This document shows, in pieces, positions 12,074 to 44,530 of a DNA stretch of 60,000 nucleotides. Positions within the stretch are counted from its first letter, which is position 1. Every line of letters starts with the position of its first letter. A program made the position numbers and the translations under genes. The notes below the pieces were generated by a model, which was not told the origin of the DNA, made no database searches, and saw only the letters and a program-made list of their open reading frames with translations. The stretch spans positions 3,522,501-3,582,500 of the forward strand of contig OX442318.1 in NCBI GenBank assembly GCA_949358305.1. Reading direction: 5' to 3'. The DNA is from Strigamia acuminata. Taxonomy: Eukaryota > Arthropoda > Chilopoda > Geophilomorpha > Linotaeniidae.

Positions 12074-12104
<31 letters not shown>

Positions 12105-12549
12105 TTTGTATATTTATTTGTTTAGTTTTTGCTGGTGATCAGGATAAGAAACATTTCTTTTCGGGTCCGACGGAAAATCATTGCAGAAAGTGGATCCAGA
12201 CTCTCGAAAGTGCCAGTTATGAATCGCTGAGGTTCCGGTTGCTCCAATTGAAATTGATGCTGGAAAAAAGGACCGGTCAGGTATTTATGATTTATTTATA
12301 TAGAAGAAAAAAAATAAATGTTAATTTTTCATTTATAAAAATCGCATTTTGTTGGATAGGATCCCTTACAAAAATATGGAGTCCGGGTACAATTTCACAC
12401 TTCTTCGCTCAAACCTGTTCAGAGTTCAATTCCAAGAAACAATTCAGGTAAAATTGAACAAGTTTTAACATTAAAATACAAATCTTAATATACTTATTCA
12501 CACCCTTTTAGCGCCCTCTACTGTGTGGCTTCTTGATCTGCAATCATGA
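11486..12549 (+). CDS. PHETA/sesquipedalian-like PH-domain endosomal adaptor
   Basis: Six exons: 11486-11579, 11641-11726, 11950-12031, 12126-12280, 12360-12447, 12512-12549; in frame, 180 aa. The start MKVNDKELA matches the MKLNERSLA start of PHETA1/2 (FAM109, IPIP27). Residues about 18-112 form a PH domain: KEGRLNHKG, then WFKLKGNLLFYY, FVIEQCKVQ, and the closing amphipathic helix with the invariant Trp in CRKWIQTLE. A basic, Leu-rich helix follows (SLRFRLLQLKLML). Vertebrate PHETAs bind the phosphatase OCRL through a C-terminal F&H motif and act in endosome-to-Golgi recycling; this protein is shorter and I do not see an F&H motif, so OCRL binding is not supported by sequence. An AATAAA lies at 12604-12609. 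Converges on GCDH, 298 bp between stops. Confidence 0.85.
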
Positions 12550-12603
12550 ATCCAATATAAAAAAAAAATATACAAAATTTAATTATATATCTAAACCGCA
12601 GTA

Positions 12604-12609
12604 AATAAA
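12604..12609 (+). terminator. poly(A) signal, PHETA-like gene
   Basis: AATAAA 55 bp after the stop codon of the PH-domain gene, in the 298 bp gap between two converging genes. Confidence 0.5.
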
Positions 12610-12847
12610 CAGTCGCCATATTTATTCCTGCAGCATAGATGGGGCCCCGAAGAAGGGCCCCCAAAATTATATTGATAAAAATAAAACTAAACCAAAATAA
12701 ACTAAAAATGTTTCATTTTATTTTTATATTTTCATATTTTTATATTTTGGATAACCTGATGGGGGCCCCTAGAAATCTGGGGCCCTAGATGAAGCGCCGT
12801 TGAAAAAACACGATTTTCCTGCACAATTCTGCACATTTCTACACCAT

Positions 12848-14726
12848 TTAATTAAACGCTTGCAACCCAGTGATGGCCCTACCAAGAATCAACGCATGAA
12901 TGTCATGAGTTCCTATAAAAACAAAATTTTAAAATTATAAAAAAAAAACATTTATATTTCTACTAAAACACTCACCTTCGTAAGTGTTGACCGCTTCCAA
13001 GTTCATCACGTGCCTAATGATGTGATATTCGTCAGAAATTCCATTCCCGCCGAGCATATCTCGCGCATTCCTCGCGATTTCCAGCGCTTTCCCGCACGAG
13101 TTTCGCTTGACGAGCGACACCATTTCCGGCGTGGCCAGCCCCATGTCCTTGAGCCGGCCGACTTGGAGACACGCCATCAAACCGATGTTGATTTCGGTCA
13201 ACATGTCGCTCATCTTCTTCTGCATCAGTTGGTTCTGGGCGAGCGGACGCCCGAACTGTTTGCGGTCCAGCGTGTATTCTCTCGCCTTTTCCAGGCAAAA
13301 CTGAGCGGCGCCGAGCGCTCCCCACGCGATTCCGTACCTGGCGTTGTTCAGGCAACCAAATGGGCCCTAAAAGTCGAGAAAATAATCAATTTGAGAAAAT
13401 TCTTTTTCACCTTTTTAAACGGACCTTTAGGCCTTGGATTTGTGGGAAAATGTTCTCTTCGGGGACGACCACGTCTTCCATGATGATCATGCCGGTTTCG
13501 GAAGCTCGTAGTGAGAATTTGCCTTCGATTTTAGGCGCGCTTAACCCCTTGAAGTCCTTGTCTAAAACGAATCCCCGGATCGCGCCGTCGCATTTCGCCC
13601 ACACGACGAAAACGTCGGCGATCGGAGAATTCGTTATCCTGAAATTAATATATACGATCGTCTCGGTTATTGGCATAATCAGAATCACTAAATTTTACAA
13701 AACGAATCACGGATAGACGATACGTATCATTTTCGTATCATAAAAACTGCAATTTATGCATTTATTTCCGATTTTTGGAAAATATGCATTAATAGCAGAT
13801 TTTGGCTTCATATTGAATATAAATATATTCTATGCATTTATGCATTTATCCGGTCTCTATTTATTATCGTTACCATGTTTTCGACCCGTTTAGAATATAA
13901 CATTTCTTGTTTTTATCGTATTTCGCTTTGGTTTCCAAACTGCCCGGATCGCTGCCGTGGTTTGGTTCCGTCAAGCCAAAACATCCGATTAATTCTCCCT
14001 TCGCTATTAAAACGGAATTAAAATTGGAACAATGAGGAGATATTGATGAATTAAAGTCACCTAGTTTTGGTAGATATTTCTCCTTCAGTGCTTCAGTTCC
14101 ATAGGCATATATTGGATGCATGACTAATGACGATTGAACACTCATTGCAGATCTATAACCACTATCAACACTTTCAACTTCTTTGGCAATTAAGCCGTAA
14201 GCGACTGAAGAAACACCTGCGCAGCCATAACCCTTGATCGTGGAGCCGAGAACACCCAAAGAGCCCATTTCTGGGATGATTTCCTTATGAAATACTAAAC
14301 AAAATTAATTAATTAGTCAATTAATTGGTTAACTAACCAAATCACCTTCATTTCTGTTCGCTAGAAGTATCCTTGGCATTAGTTTCTCTTGGCAATAAGT
14401 TCTGAATTGATTTCTAATCAAAATTTCATCTTCGGTTAAAAGGCTTTCCAAGTTCAACGCATCTTGCCAATTGAATGCAACTGTAAATTATCAGATCAGT
14501 TTAAATTATGTAATTTGTTGAGTGACATCACCTTTTTCTCGCTTAATTGCTGCATTTTGGGGCTCCTTGATTGCTCTATGTGGTTGAATTAAAGAATTAT
14601 GATAACATTCGGGTTATATAAATGGATTAGTTTGTAATTTTCAAGGATATTTGTGTGTTCGTGTCGTTTTAGCGCCGAAATCGACTTGGAAATGCGTCTC
14701 AGCAAACACCTTTGACCTGAAATCAT
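12848..14726 (-). CDS. GCDH: Glutaryl-CoA dehydrogenase, mitochondrial
   Basis: FAD enzyme of the lysine, hydroxylysine and tryptophan pathway: oxidative decarboxylation of glutaryl-CoA to crotonyl-CoA in the mitochondrial matrix. Exons (- strand): 14726-14710 (or to 14686), 14575-14532, 14480-14346, 14294-14061, 14003-13874, 13638-13425, 13366-12976, 12912-12848; 409 or 417 aa depending on the first donor. Visible: [16 protein letters not shown]; the substrate-site Arg-Ser of [12 protein letters not shown] loop [36 protein letters not shown]; and the catalytic Glu in [15 protein letters not shown]. The short N-terminus with basic residues (RCLLRRISK in the longer form) fits a targeting peptide; the exon 1 donor is ambiguous because AAG|GTGTTT and CCAA|GTCGAT both keep frame. 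All catalytic residues are intact. Confidence 0.95.
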
Positions 14727-14990
14727 GATGGTTTCACTAATCGACTGTAAATTCAGCTGTAAATGTGTAAAAGCGAGCGAAAACGAAGTTTTAAAGACTA
14801 GAAACCACTAGTCGATTACGGATGCGCAATCTGGTGGCGGATTGTTGAATTTTCACCTGTGATGACTGCTCGATCAAACCAGGAAAAGCGGAAATAGGCG
14901 ATAGTAAGCGATCAATGTAGATTAGATGATGAAAAATGGTGGGAAATTCAATAATAAGTCATTTTTTTTCTGAAAAGAATCATATTTTAA
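14727..14990 (-). promoter_or_regulatory. GCDH upstream region
   Basis: The 5' flank of GCDH lies between its start and the A/T-rich 3' end of the ZSWIM gene, both on -, so the promoter must sit in this short gap. It is richer in CpG than its surroundings (CGCCACC, GCGCATCCG, CGATCG-type steps). No TATA box at a fitting distance is obvious. Confidence 0.35.
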
Positions 14991-16841
14991 TCACAATGTT
15001 CACAGTTTCACATAGGTTTCAATAATAATACAACAAAGAAAACATTTAAATAAACTTTTGAATAAATATTTAAATAGTACCAAGTAATAGGCTGACTATT
15101 CACTACTTTATCAAGGGTTTTTTTCATTTCTTAAAACGGAAAAAAAAAGTCAATTTCCTCAATACATTTCTCTCATGCAAGCACTATTAGGCCTTTTATG
15201 ATGATAAATGATGATTTAAACAACACACAACTTGCTTTTGCTCAATGAAATTAATTTGCAGCCTCAGAAGTGAAATGAAGGGGAAAAAATATTCATTTTA
15301 TCCTGACACATTCATAAAAATCTGCATTAAAATTTGTACAGAGGAAATGTACACACAAAAAAAACTGATATTTCAATTTAGATATATATCAGAGTTACAC
15401 ATTTCTTTCATTGTTTTGCAACAAAAAAATAAAATAAAATAATTGGGGGAAAAAAATAAAAAATAGTTATTAAAGAGTAGAAAACAAAAAATTAAAAACA
15501 ATTTACAACTTTACACAAAATCTTCATTCAAAACCAAAAATGAAAATGCAAAATGTACAGAAAAGGAAACAACTCATTCACTCCCTCACATGAAAATGAA
15601 ATCAAATACAAAAATGTCAATATTTTTCATAAGAAAATCTCTATTACAAGAGAAAAGAGAAACAAATAACCAGAAAAATCAAATCAAAATCCACTGAATT
15701 GAATTCAGTAAATTTCCAGAAATAAATTTTTGGGTTTCGCCAACCGGTCAATCATTCTGCTGCAAAATGGTGGAAACATTTACAGGTTAAACTCATTCAT
15801 ATTTGCATATAGAAAAATTCCTTCTCCAAAGCCAAAATTGCACAAAACTAAAAAATAATAAAAAATAATAATATTTAAAAAAAAAAAATTAAAATTAATT
15901 AATGTATGGAGGAACTTGAAATTTTCATTGTTATTTCTTCTAACTGAAATTTGGTCACTGCAAAATTGACAATGTCCACAGATATGACTTGCAAAATGTG
16001 ATGAAGGCCATCAGACTTGGAAGAAAATCTTCAATATTCATTCAAAAAACACACACAAGTTTTTTTGTAGTAATTATATCAAAAAATTAAAAAAAAAAAA
16101 AATTAAAATTAAAAAAAAATAAAAAATTAAAAGGAAAGGAACACCAATGTCATTCCTACTTCTATTATATCACAGTTATTAAATATTAATTAATTAACCA
16201 AAAAAACTAAGATGGATTTTTATTCCTTTCTTCGGCATTTTTTTAAAATTTTTCTCACACGACGATGGGATTATCCTATAAGTTTGTAATGGAAGTGTTC
16301 TCTTTTTTTTTCTTTCTTTAAATTCCCTACTTTTTTTATTTTAGTTTATTTTAACCATATTTTTTTTTCATCGTTTTTCTTTTTTTTCTTTTTTTGGTTT
16401 ATAAAGTTTTTTCTTCATTTTCTTGCAAAATTAAAAAGAAAATTGCATCAGTTTTGAGTTATTTGGCCACTGGTTATGTAATAAAAATAAATTAAAAAAT
16501 GTGTGCAGTTTGTTTTGGTCATAATCAAACTAAAAACAACAAAAAAAAAACTAAAAAAATAAAAATAAAACAAAAAATATTTACAAAACTTTACAAATTT
16601 GTACAAAAAAAAACCAAAAAAAAAAAAAAATGGAAATATTGAGGTAGCTGATTTTATAAAAAAAATAATAATAATAATAATTAAAAGCAAACAGAAAGAG
16701 GGAAAAAATAAAAAATAAAAAAAAATCACTCGGAGATCACTTAGAAAAAAAAAAGAAAAAGGAAAAAAAGAAAAAAGAAAAATATTCTTTCTTTCTGTAG
16801 TTGTTTTGCATCTTTGGTGAATATTTGCGAACAAAAAAATC
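14991..16841 (-). other. Long U-rich 3' UTR of the ZSWIM gene (probable)
   Basis: 1.85 kb without supported coding sequence, strongly A-rich on + and so U-rich in the ZSWIM transcript. It contains homopolymer runs and several AATAAA/ATTAAA candidates on - (for example near 16214 and 16336-16350). Where the transcript ends cannot be decided from sequence. Confidence 0.45.
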
Positions 16842-37635
<20,794 letters not shown>

Positions 37636-37650
<15 letters not shown>

Positions 37651-37880
37651 GACAGCGCATGCGTCAAATCCTTTAATCGATACAGTGCGCTTGCGTGAAA
37701 CGTCATGAGGGTTTGGAATGCAGATTTCGGGGCGGAGGAATTCCCCGCGTGAGGTTTGGTTGGTGAGTAAGAGCGGGGCGGAATGGGGATTTGTATGTTT
37801 TGTTTATCCCTTCGCATGCTTTTCATTCACATGCAAAGGTGCGGCGGGCCAAAGGATTCGTCATTTTCAGGCTGAGTGAG
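37636..37880 (-). promoter_or_regulatory. ZSWIM promoter region
   Basis: CpG-rich flank upstream of the ZSWIM start with GCGCATGCG at 37655-37663, a near match to the NRF-1 site, and CGGGGCGG/GCGGGGCGG-type GC boxes near 37728 and 37770. No TATA box is obvious. This fits a broad housekeeping-type start. Confidence 0.45.
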
Positions 37881-37919
37881 GACAAGTAAGAGGAGTATTT
37901 TGCGTGAGCAGTAACTGAA

Positions 37920-39660
37920 TTTTTTATTAACTTTATTTTTTATTTTCTTTTTTTTTTTTTTAAATTTCTGGTTGGTGGAAATTTGGTTGTGTCATCACAA
38001 AGGATTTATTTACATGTCAATGTTATTTTATTTATTTATTTATTTATTTATTTATATATTTATTTATTTATTTATTTGGGTTTTTTTTGTGTTGTTTAAT
38101 TGGATTTTGGCTTATAAATAAATTATCGGGAGTGAAATGTTTGAATTTTTATATTTCCTGAATTAAATCGTAGAAAAGTGAATTTTTTTAAGAAATTTAA
38201 TTTTTTTTAGTGGATTTTTAGGTTGATTTTTTGATGGATTTCACTTTATATCACCTAAATATTAATTTAAAATGTTAAAAATGTTAAAATTCTAATTTTC
38301 CAACATTATTTTCAACTAAAATGATGTTTTTTTATTGAAAAAAAAATAAAAAACTCAATTTCTGCCCATTTTTAATTGATCGTATTTGTTTTTAATTGAC
38401 TTTATGACGAATTCCACTCGATTTCACATCCAAATGTTAAAAACTCCACGTTTTACCTGCTCTATTCTGTAATAAAAAGATGTTTTTTTCCTCAAACTTA
38501 ATTGCTTTTATGATTTATTCCACTTAATCACACTTAAATATTGATACAAAAAACGAAACCAAACCCTCAAAATGGCTGAAAAACATTAAAATTCCACATT
38601 ATCTTCACACAAAATCCAAACTAAACACCAAATTAAACCCAAAATTCCATATTTCCGACGTGAAAACCACAAAAATCCAACAATTCTCAGCGAAAAAGTG
38701 CGAAATTCTTTGTATTTCGTCGTGTTTTAAACCTAGCTGCAGGCAGACGCATCGATCACTTTGCCTGGAAAATGGGCTGGAGTGACCACTCGGGCCTAAC
38801 TCCAATTACTATGGCTGAAGATCAATAGGGAAGATCAACATGACGAGGTTGGGCCTCGACGAGCGTGGCCAATTTTCTCTTATCGCCGAGAACAAAGAAC
38901 GAAACCACGCAAGGAACTGCGGGTAAAACGAGGCCTGAGAATTATTTGTGCTGGTGCTGCTGTTGCGTTGCAAAAAGCCATAGGCGGAGCGCCATTATGG
39001 TGGAAATGGAAAAAATAAATAAAGGGAAAATAAATTATTGTGAATAATAGAGATATTGTCATTTGTTATTTCCCGTTCTATTTTGTTTTTTTTTTTGTGT
39101 TTTTTTTTGGCACCTTTTTGTGTTCGTATAAGGGCCAGCTGTGGAAATGATGATGGTTGAGTAGTAGTCCTTTGCAATGTAATTTATTCAGTAATTAATG
39201 GTGAAAAAAAATATTGTGTTGGATTTGGTGTATGTAAAAAAGATTATTGTATTGTTTTTTTTTTTTTTTTTTTTTTTTGGGAAATAAATGGTGAAGGTAA
39301 AAATCAGACATGTGTGTCTTTTTAATTTTTTTAATGGTTGGGTTTTTATTTTGTGTTGTAATGTTGGGATGGAGTTTTTATTTATTATATTTTATTTTGT
39401 TAATTTGTTATTTTTTTTTTTTTTGGATTTTTATTTTTTTTTTGGAGATTTTTGTTTTATTTTCATTTTTTTGTGAAATTTTATTTTTTTTTTATTTTTT
39501 TTTTTGGTTTGTTATTTATTTATTTTATTTTATTTTTTTAGGAGTTTTTATTGTGGGATAAAATTTTGAAATTGTTTGGATTGTTTTTTTTTTAATTTTA
39601 ATTTATTTTTTTATTCATTTGGGGGTTGTGTTTTACGAATGTAAAATGAGGTTAAAGGCA
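37920..39660. repeat. T-rich low-complexity tract with (TTTA)n
   Basis: Includes (TTTA)n at 38031-38078 and long T/G runs at 39240-39610. Composition is the reverse of the neighbouring ZSWIM intron (T-rich, not A-rich, on +). A moderately unique island at 38735-38960 shows no recognisable gene. Confidence 0.6.
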
Positions 39661-39759
39661 GAAAAAATAACAACCAAAACACTCATTAGAAAGCAGGAAA
39701 ACAAAATAAAATTTAAAAATGTCTTTAGATGTTGAAAAATACCAAAAAAAAATTCCACA

Positions 39760-39990
39760 CTCACCTAAAACACCAAAAACCTCATTCAAAACCACCAAAA
39801 ACACCCAGAAACACCTAAAAACATCCAGAAACACCCAAAAAACCTTTCAAAATCACCTAAAACACCAAAAAATCATTCAAAATCACCTAAAACACCAAAA
39901 AAACCTTTCAAAATCACCTAAAACCCAAAAAATCCATTCAAATTTTCATAAAATACCCCCAAAACCCCTCAAAACCTTCCAGATTGACCA
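39760..39990. repeat. CACCTAAAACACC tandem array
   Basis: About nine units built on AAAATCACCTAAAACACCAA, with lengths from 20 to 31 bp. Confidence 0.8.
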
Positions 39991-40980
39991 AATAAAGCCA
40001 CAAAATCATACAAAACTAATAAACAATCCAATAAAAAAAAATCAGCACACAGCACAATTTAACTCACCACTATTTATCACACAATAAATTTTTTCACAAT
40101 TTTTTTTTAAGTAAAAACAAAAATCATTCCTACATTTATTGATTAAAACCATGAAATGATAACTCTCCAAGCAAACCATTTTTTTTTTAATTTTGTCCAT
40201 TTACTTCAGATACCACATGCCAAAATTACCCAACTACTGATTAAGCCCCATTATACCTACAATTTAATTTAATTACACTACAGAAGCTCCAAGCTGCCAT
40301 CCAATATTTCCCTGCACACCAAACCACCATTTCTTGCACAACAAATAATCTTCTGCTTTGAATCTACTTACAATAAAACCTGATTTCCTCTGTTAATTAC
40401 ACAAAAAAATTAAATTCTCAATTCTCCACAGCCCATTTCCACCCCTACAGGCCCTACAAGCCCCACAAAACCCCCCCTGAACTTGATTGATAATAAAAAC
40501 TAGACTAGAAACCAATAGCAAAAAAAAATTTTTTTTTTTTAAAACTATTTTTCTTGTCAATAGTTCAAGCTGAACATATCTCAACAAGTTTGTAAACAAG
40601 CAGATAAAAAAATATATATAAAAATATAAAAATTAAATTTCTTAAAAAAAAGTGTTTGAAAAAAGGTTCAATTTATTTATTTGCACACATCCATTTTTGT
40701 TCTCAGACACAACAAAGGTGTATAGTAACAGGTCTTGTGACTGTGGTGGAATATCTTATTTTTTCCCTCCTCAAAGAATAAAGCTCCCAATAAATCAAAA
40801 GTCTGGGAAAGTCTAAGGGAGGGTCAGATGCAGCACCCCAATGCACCACCATTTTCTGACACATTTCACTTCCAAGTTGCAATCTATTTTAGACCAAACC
40901 ATCCATACACAAAACCTGTGCTGGATAAAACAACAGAAAACCTCTTGGATTGACATTCACAGCCCTGGTGGACATTCACT

Positions 40981-41132
40981 AACCTAAACCTAACCTAAAC
41001 CTAACCCAACCTAAACCTAACCTAACCTAACCTAACCTAAACCTAACATAACATAAACCTAACCTAAACCTAACCTAAACCTAAACCTAACCTAAACCTA
41101 ACCTAAACCTAACCTAAACCTAACCTAACCTA
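40981..41132. repeat. Interstitial telomere-like block (CCTAA/CCTAAA)
   Basis: 152 bp made almost entirely of CCTAA and CCTAAA words, mostly alternating as AACCTAAACCT, with a few changes (CCCAA, CATAA). CCTAA is the complement of the arthropod telomere repeat TTAGG. Flanks are unique on both sides. Confidence 0.85.
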
Positions 41133-41739
41133 GCGTATGTTCATCTTTCGTGAGGTTAAATACGGAAACATTCCCGTACTTTTGCAAAAATACGATATTC
41201 TTGGTGTCTCAGCCGCGGCTACTATTCGATGGCGACTCTTAATCGGTAAAATATGGTATTTGTTGTCAAATTATTTTAAGGGTGGTATTATTTATAAAAT
41301 GTGGAATGGTAAATATGAAAAGATGTCATTTTGATTTTTCAGTGCAATGATTGATTTACCGTAGTTGCCATTTGTTTAATATTTAACTTCAATGACAATT
41401 ATACACTCAAAGCAATATTTCAGCCTTCCCACATGTGCAAATGACAGCTGAAACCCCATCCTATAAATTTCAAACTTCTTTATTGCAACATTTATATCAT
41501 TGTATAGTGGTTCCTTATTTAAAAAATTCAAATTTACTTTCTTCTACATATCAAATTCAACTGTTCTACCATCCACAAATTTCTCCTAAGACTTCCAACT
41601 CTCCCAGGTCAGTTGCAAATATTCAGATTAACCCACTCCATACATTAATGCAAATGTATTCTAAGGTAATATGCACATTCCTGCAATACATAAACAACTA
41701 TTTACCTTAAACCTGGCCTGAAATGAAAACCTAAGCTAC

Positions 41740-42440
41740 TATTTAAGTGCAGGCGACTAAGTTGAACCTTTTATGCCTGGGCTGTATTTGAACTTAAACC
41801 TAAGTTACTGTTTAAGCCTGGATAACCATTTAACTACTTAATCCTGAACTACTGTTTAATTCTGGATTACTGTTTAATCCTGGACTACTGTTTAATCCTG
41901 GACTGCTGTTTAATCCTGGACTGCTGTTTAATCCTAGACTACTGTTTAATCCTGGACTACTTACAAGTTAGTGGGCCAGAGCTACCGTTTAATCCTAGAC
42001 TACATAATGGACCTAGGCTACTGTTTCAGCCAGGGCAATTGTTTAATCCTGGGAATAACTGTTTAATCCTAGCTGAGCCATTGTTTAAGCCTGGGCTATT
42101 TGTACAATCCTGGAATTAACTGTTTAATCCTAGCTGAGCCATTGTTTAAGCCTGGGCTATTTGTACAATCCTGGAATTAACTGTTTAACCCTTAAGCTCT
42201 GAGCTTTACTGTTTAATCCTGGGCTATTATTTAATTCTAGGGCACTGTTTAATTTAACCCTAGTCTATTGTTTAACCCTGGGGAATTGTTTAACCCTGGG
42301 CTATTATTTAATCCTGAGCTACTGTTTAACCCTGGGGAATTGTTAACCCTGGGCTATTATTTAATCCTGAGGTACTGTTTAACCCTGAGCTATTGTTTAG
42401 GCCTGAATTACTATTTAAACCTGAGCTCCTGTTTAAGTCA
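41740..42440. repeat. 18-bp tandem array (CTGTTTAATCCTGGACTA)
   Basis: About 30 units of CTGTTTAATCCTGGACTA and variants; at 42061-42190 a longer segment including GCTGAGCCATTGTTTAAGCC is itself duplicated. Confidence 0.9.
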
Positions 42441-43290
42441 TTGTTGAATTTGCTGTGAACTAAAGGCCAGATTGCAACGGTCCCACCGACAAGCGAAAAG
42501 TCTTAGAAACCAGCCCGCACAGGGTCAGTTACCTTCCCCGCTGGAATTTGAATAGCAAAAAGTCTGCCTCTACTCATTTGCACAAAAAATATATATTTTC
42601 CTTTAGAACATTCTCTTCCTGAAAGCAAATGGCAGCAGTTAGTTTGTGCACGAAGAGGATGAAATAAATTGCAGCCACAAGCCATTGTAACCGAATTGAA
42701 CCGAAGCCATCCCAGTAGTGTTACTAAAACATGCTTTTCATGGCTCCACATTTCTGAGGCCATGTTGGGGAGGGGTCCGGTTTGAGACAACCGCCCCCCA
42801 CTACTCCAATAGCACACCTGGCACTTCTCTCTTCTTCCTCTCCCTCGACAAGTCTCCATGTCGCCTTGTGTCGTCTCCTGTCCCTTCAACTGTTCTTTTC
42901 ACTGGTCCACAAGGGGATGGAATGACCACGAGGAAGAAAAAGAGGGAAAAGAAGAAGAGGGAATAAAAAAACAACGCAAATTGAGGGAGACACATTTGTC
43001 ACAACACCACCTCACTACTGCACGTTTAAATTCAAATTTAACGTCTCCTAGATCCAACGGTGACTAGTTTTTGAACTTTTATTTAAATAGGTTGGCGGTT
43101 GTAGTACACTGCACCTTGCAGACATCTTAGGTGGTTGTTCAATAGGTGCGTTCGACTTTTCTCTTTTCCTAGTTCTCGGAGCAAATGCAAGGTTGGGTCC
43201 TTAAGAAAGCCGTCCCACAGATCGCAGCTTGCTCGGCCGAATTCCCAGACGAACCATGATATACCGATACAATACAATACATCCCTTATA
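42441..43290. other. Intergenic, no supported gene
   Basis: Mixed-composition sequence. On - a short frame beginning MSRGRLFAIQIPAGK (near 42575) ends at a donor-like GTAACT, but no matching acceptor exon is found downstream, so no gene is called. Confidence 0.35.
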
Positions 43291-43293
43291 CCC

Positions 43294-43600
43294 CGTTCGC
43301 ACTACAGAGTTAAGCTAGCGGTCGCACACCAGTCATTCCGAATGTTGTTTGCCACGGTTCAATCTGTTAGGGCGAGTAAGACTTTTTAGTAAGCTTAGCT
43401 TAACTCTTTAAAACTAGTTGTATAAATGTAGTGCGAACACAGCTAGCTTATCTTAAGCTGGCTTATCAGTTTTGAAACGAGATAAAATTATCTAGTATTG
43501 GGAACTGGATAAGCTAGTCATAAGCTAGCTTTACTAGCTTATGATAGCTAGTCATAAGCTAGCTTTACTAGCTTATGATAGCATGCTACCCATATCACAT
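43294..43600. mobile_element. Inverted-repeat region with AGCTAG hairpins
   Basis: GTTCGCACTACA near 43294 is inverted as TGTAGTGCGAAC near 43427. Directly after, a unit of about 50 bp containing ATAAGCTAG-CTTTA-CTAGCTTAT (a perfect 9 bp stem) is present twice in tandem (about 43512-43580). Both features suggest a foldback element. Confidence 0.45.
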
Positions 43601-43739
43601 TGCCATTGCTAGTCGAAACAACATGGCTACTGTGTCAGTAGACAACCAGATTGTAGTCGTTGTGACGATCTAGTCTGATTTGAAATTAATCATGTCCCAA
43701 CAATGCACTGCTTTTGAAAATGTGTGGACAACAACATTA

Positions 43740-44350
43740 GGTGCGTTCAATTTGCGAAAGGAAAGAAGAATCTTTCCTTTCGTTACTTTCGCCACCGGAA
43801 GTGACGTCAAAATCGTCATAATTTCCGAAAGGAAAGTAGCCAAAGTCACTTTAGCGAAAGGAAGCAATCCGGTCACTTTTCTTCCTTTCGCTTTTTACTT
43901 TGCAATCGGCGCATGCGCAATAGTAGTTTGTCAGCCGTACCAACAATCAAAACGATCGTATTGTCAAAATTTTAGGACGACTTATCCAACTAGGCTAAAG
44001 AAGTGGTTTTTGATAACTTGTTGGTGCTTGAATTGCCAAAGGAAAACCATGGGTCCAACTAATTGATTTTTATCGGTAAATTTGAACGAAATTAATCATT
44101 TCCATTCGTTTCACGGTAAAACATTCATTTTAATGCATAAAATAACCGGTAAAACGTCTGTTTTAACTGTAAAACTTGATTTTTGTGAACTAAAACCTGC
44201 ATTACAGCAAACAAATACTTGGATTTGCACAAGCACAAACAAAAGGAAAGTAACAACAAATAAGTGTGTTCATTCAAAAGTAACTTTCCTTCCTTTGGCG
44301 AAAGTAACGAAAGGAAAGATTCTTCTTTCCTTTCGCAAATTGAACGCACC
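43740..44350. mobile_element. 611-bp MITE with identical 54-bp terminal inverted repeats
   Basis: 43740-43793 and 44297-44350 are perfect inverted repeats (ends GGTGCGTTCAATTTGCGAAA), flanked by TA on both sides, as for Tc1/mariner-type insertions. The terminal repeat contains its own small inverted word (GAAAGGAAAG...CTTTCCTTTC). No transposase frame inside, so non-autonomous. Perfect arms argue for recent activity or gene conversion. The left interior carries CCGGAAGTGACGTCA (43795) and GCGCATGCGC (43919), motifs known from promoters. Confidence 0.85.
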
Positions 44351-44429
44351 TATTGTGACTTTGTTTGTCTGCCATTTTTTTGCATTAACTTTTCCTGGAT
44401 TTATTGCTAAGTAGTGTCTGGAATAGCCT

Positions 44430-44530
44430 CAAAAACATAAGCTAGGCTAGTTTATATTGAGCTAGGCTACTTTATATTGAGCTAGGCTAGTTTATATTGA
44501 GCTAGGCTAGCTCAAGTTCCATCTAGCCTG
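44430..44530. repeat. GAGCTAGGCTAGTTTATATT short array
   Basis: Four units of about 23 bp beginning AAGCTAGGCTAGTTTATATTG; they share the CTAG-rich word with the hairpin repeats at 43512-43580. Confidence 0.7.

Noticed and set aside
13010-13483. + strand open frames opposite GCDH exons
   Set aside because: Antisense shadows of the GCDH exon at 12976-13366.
42503-42889. 128-codon - strand frame in the intergenic region
   Set aside because: No recognised domain, no paired splice sites, composition like the surrounding DNA.
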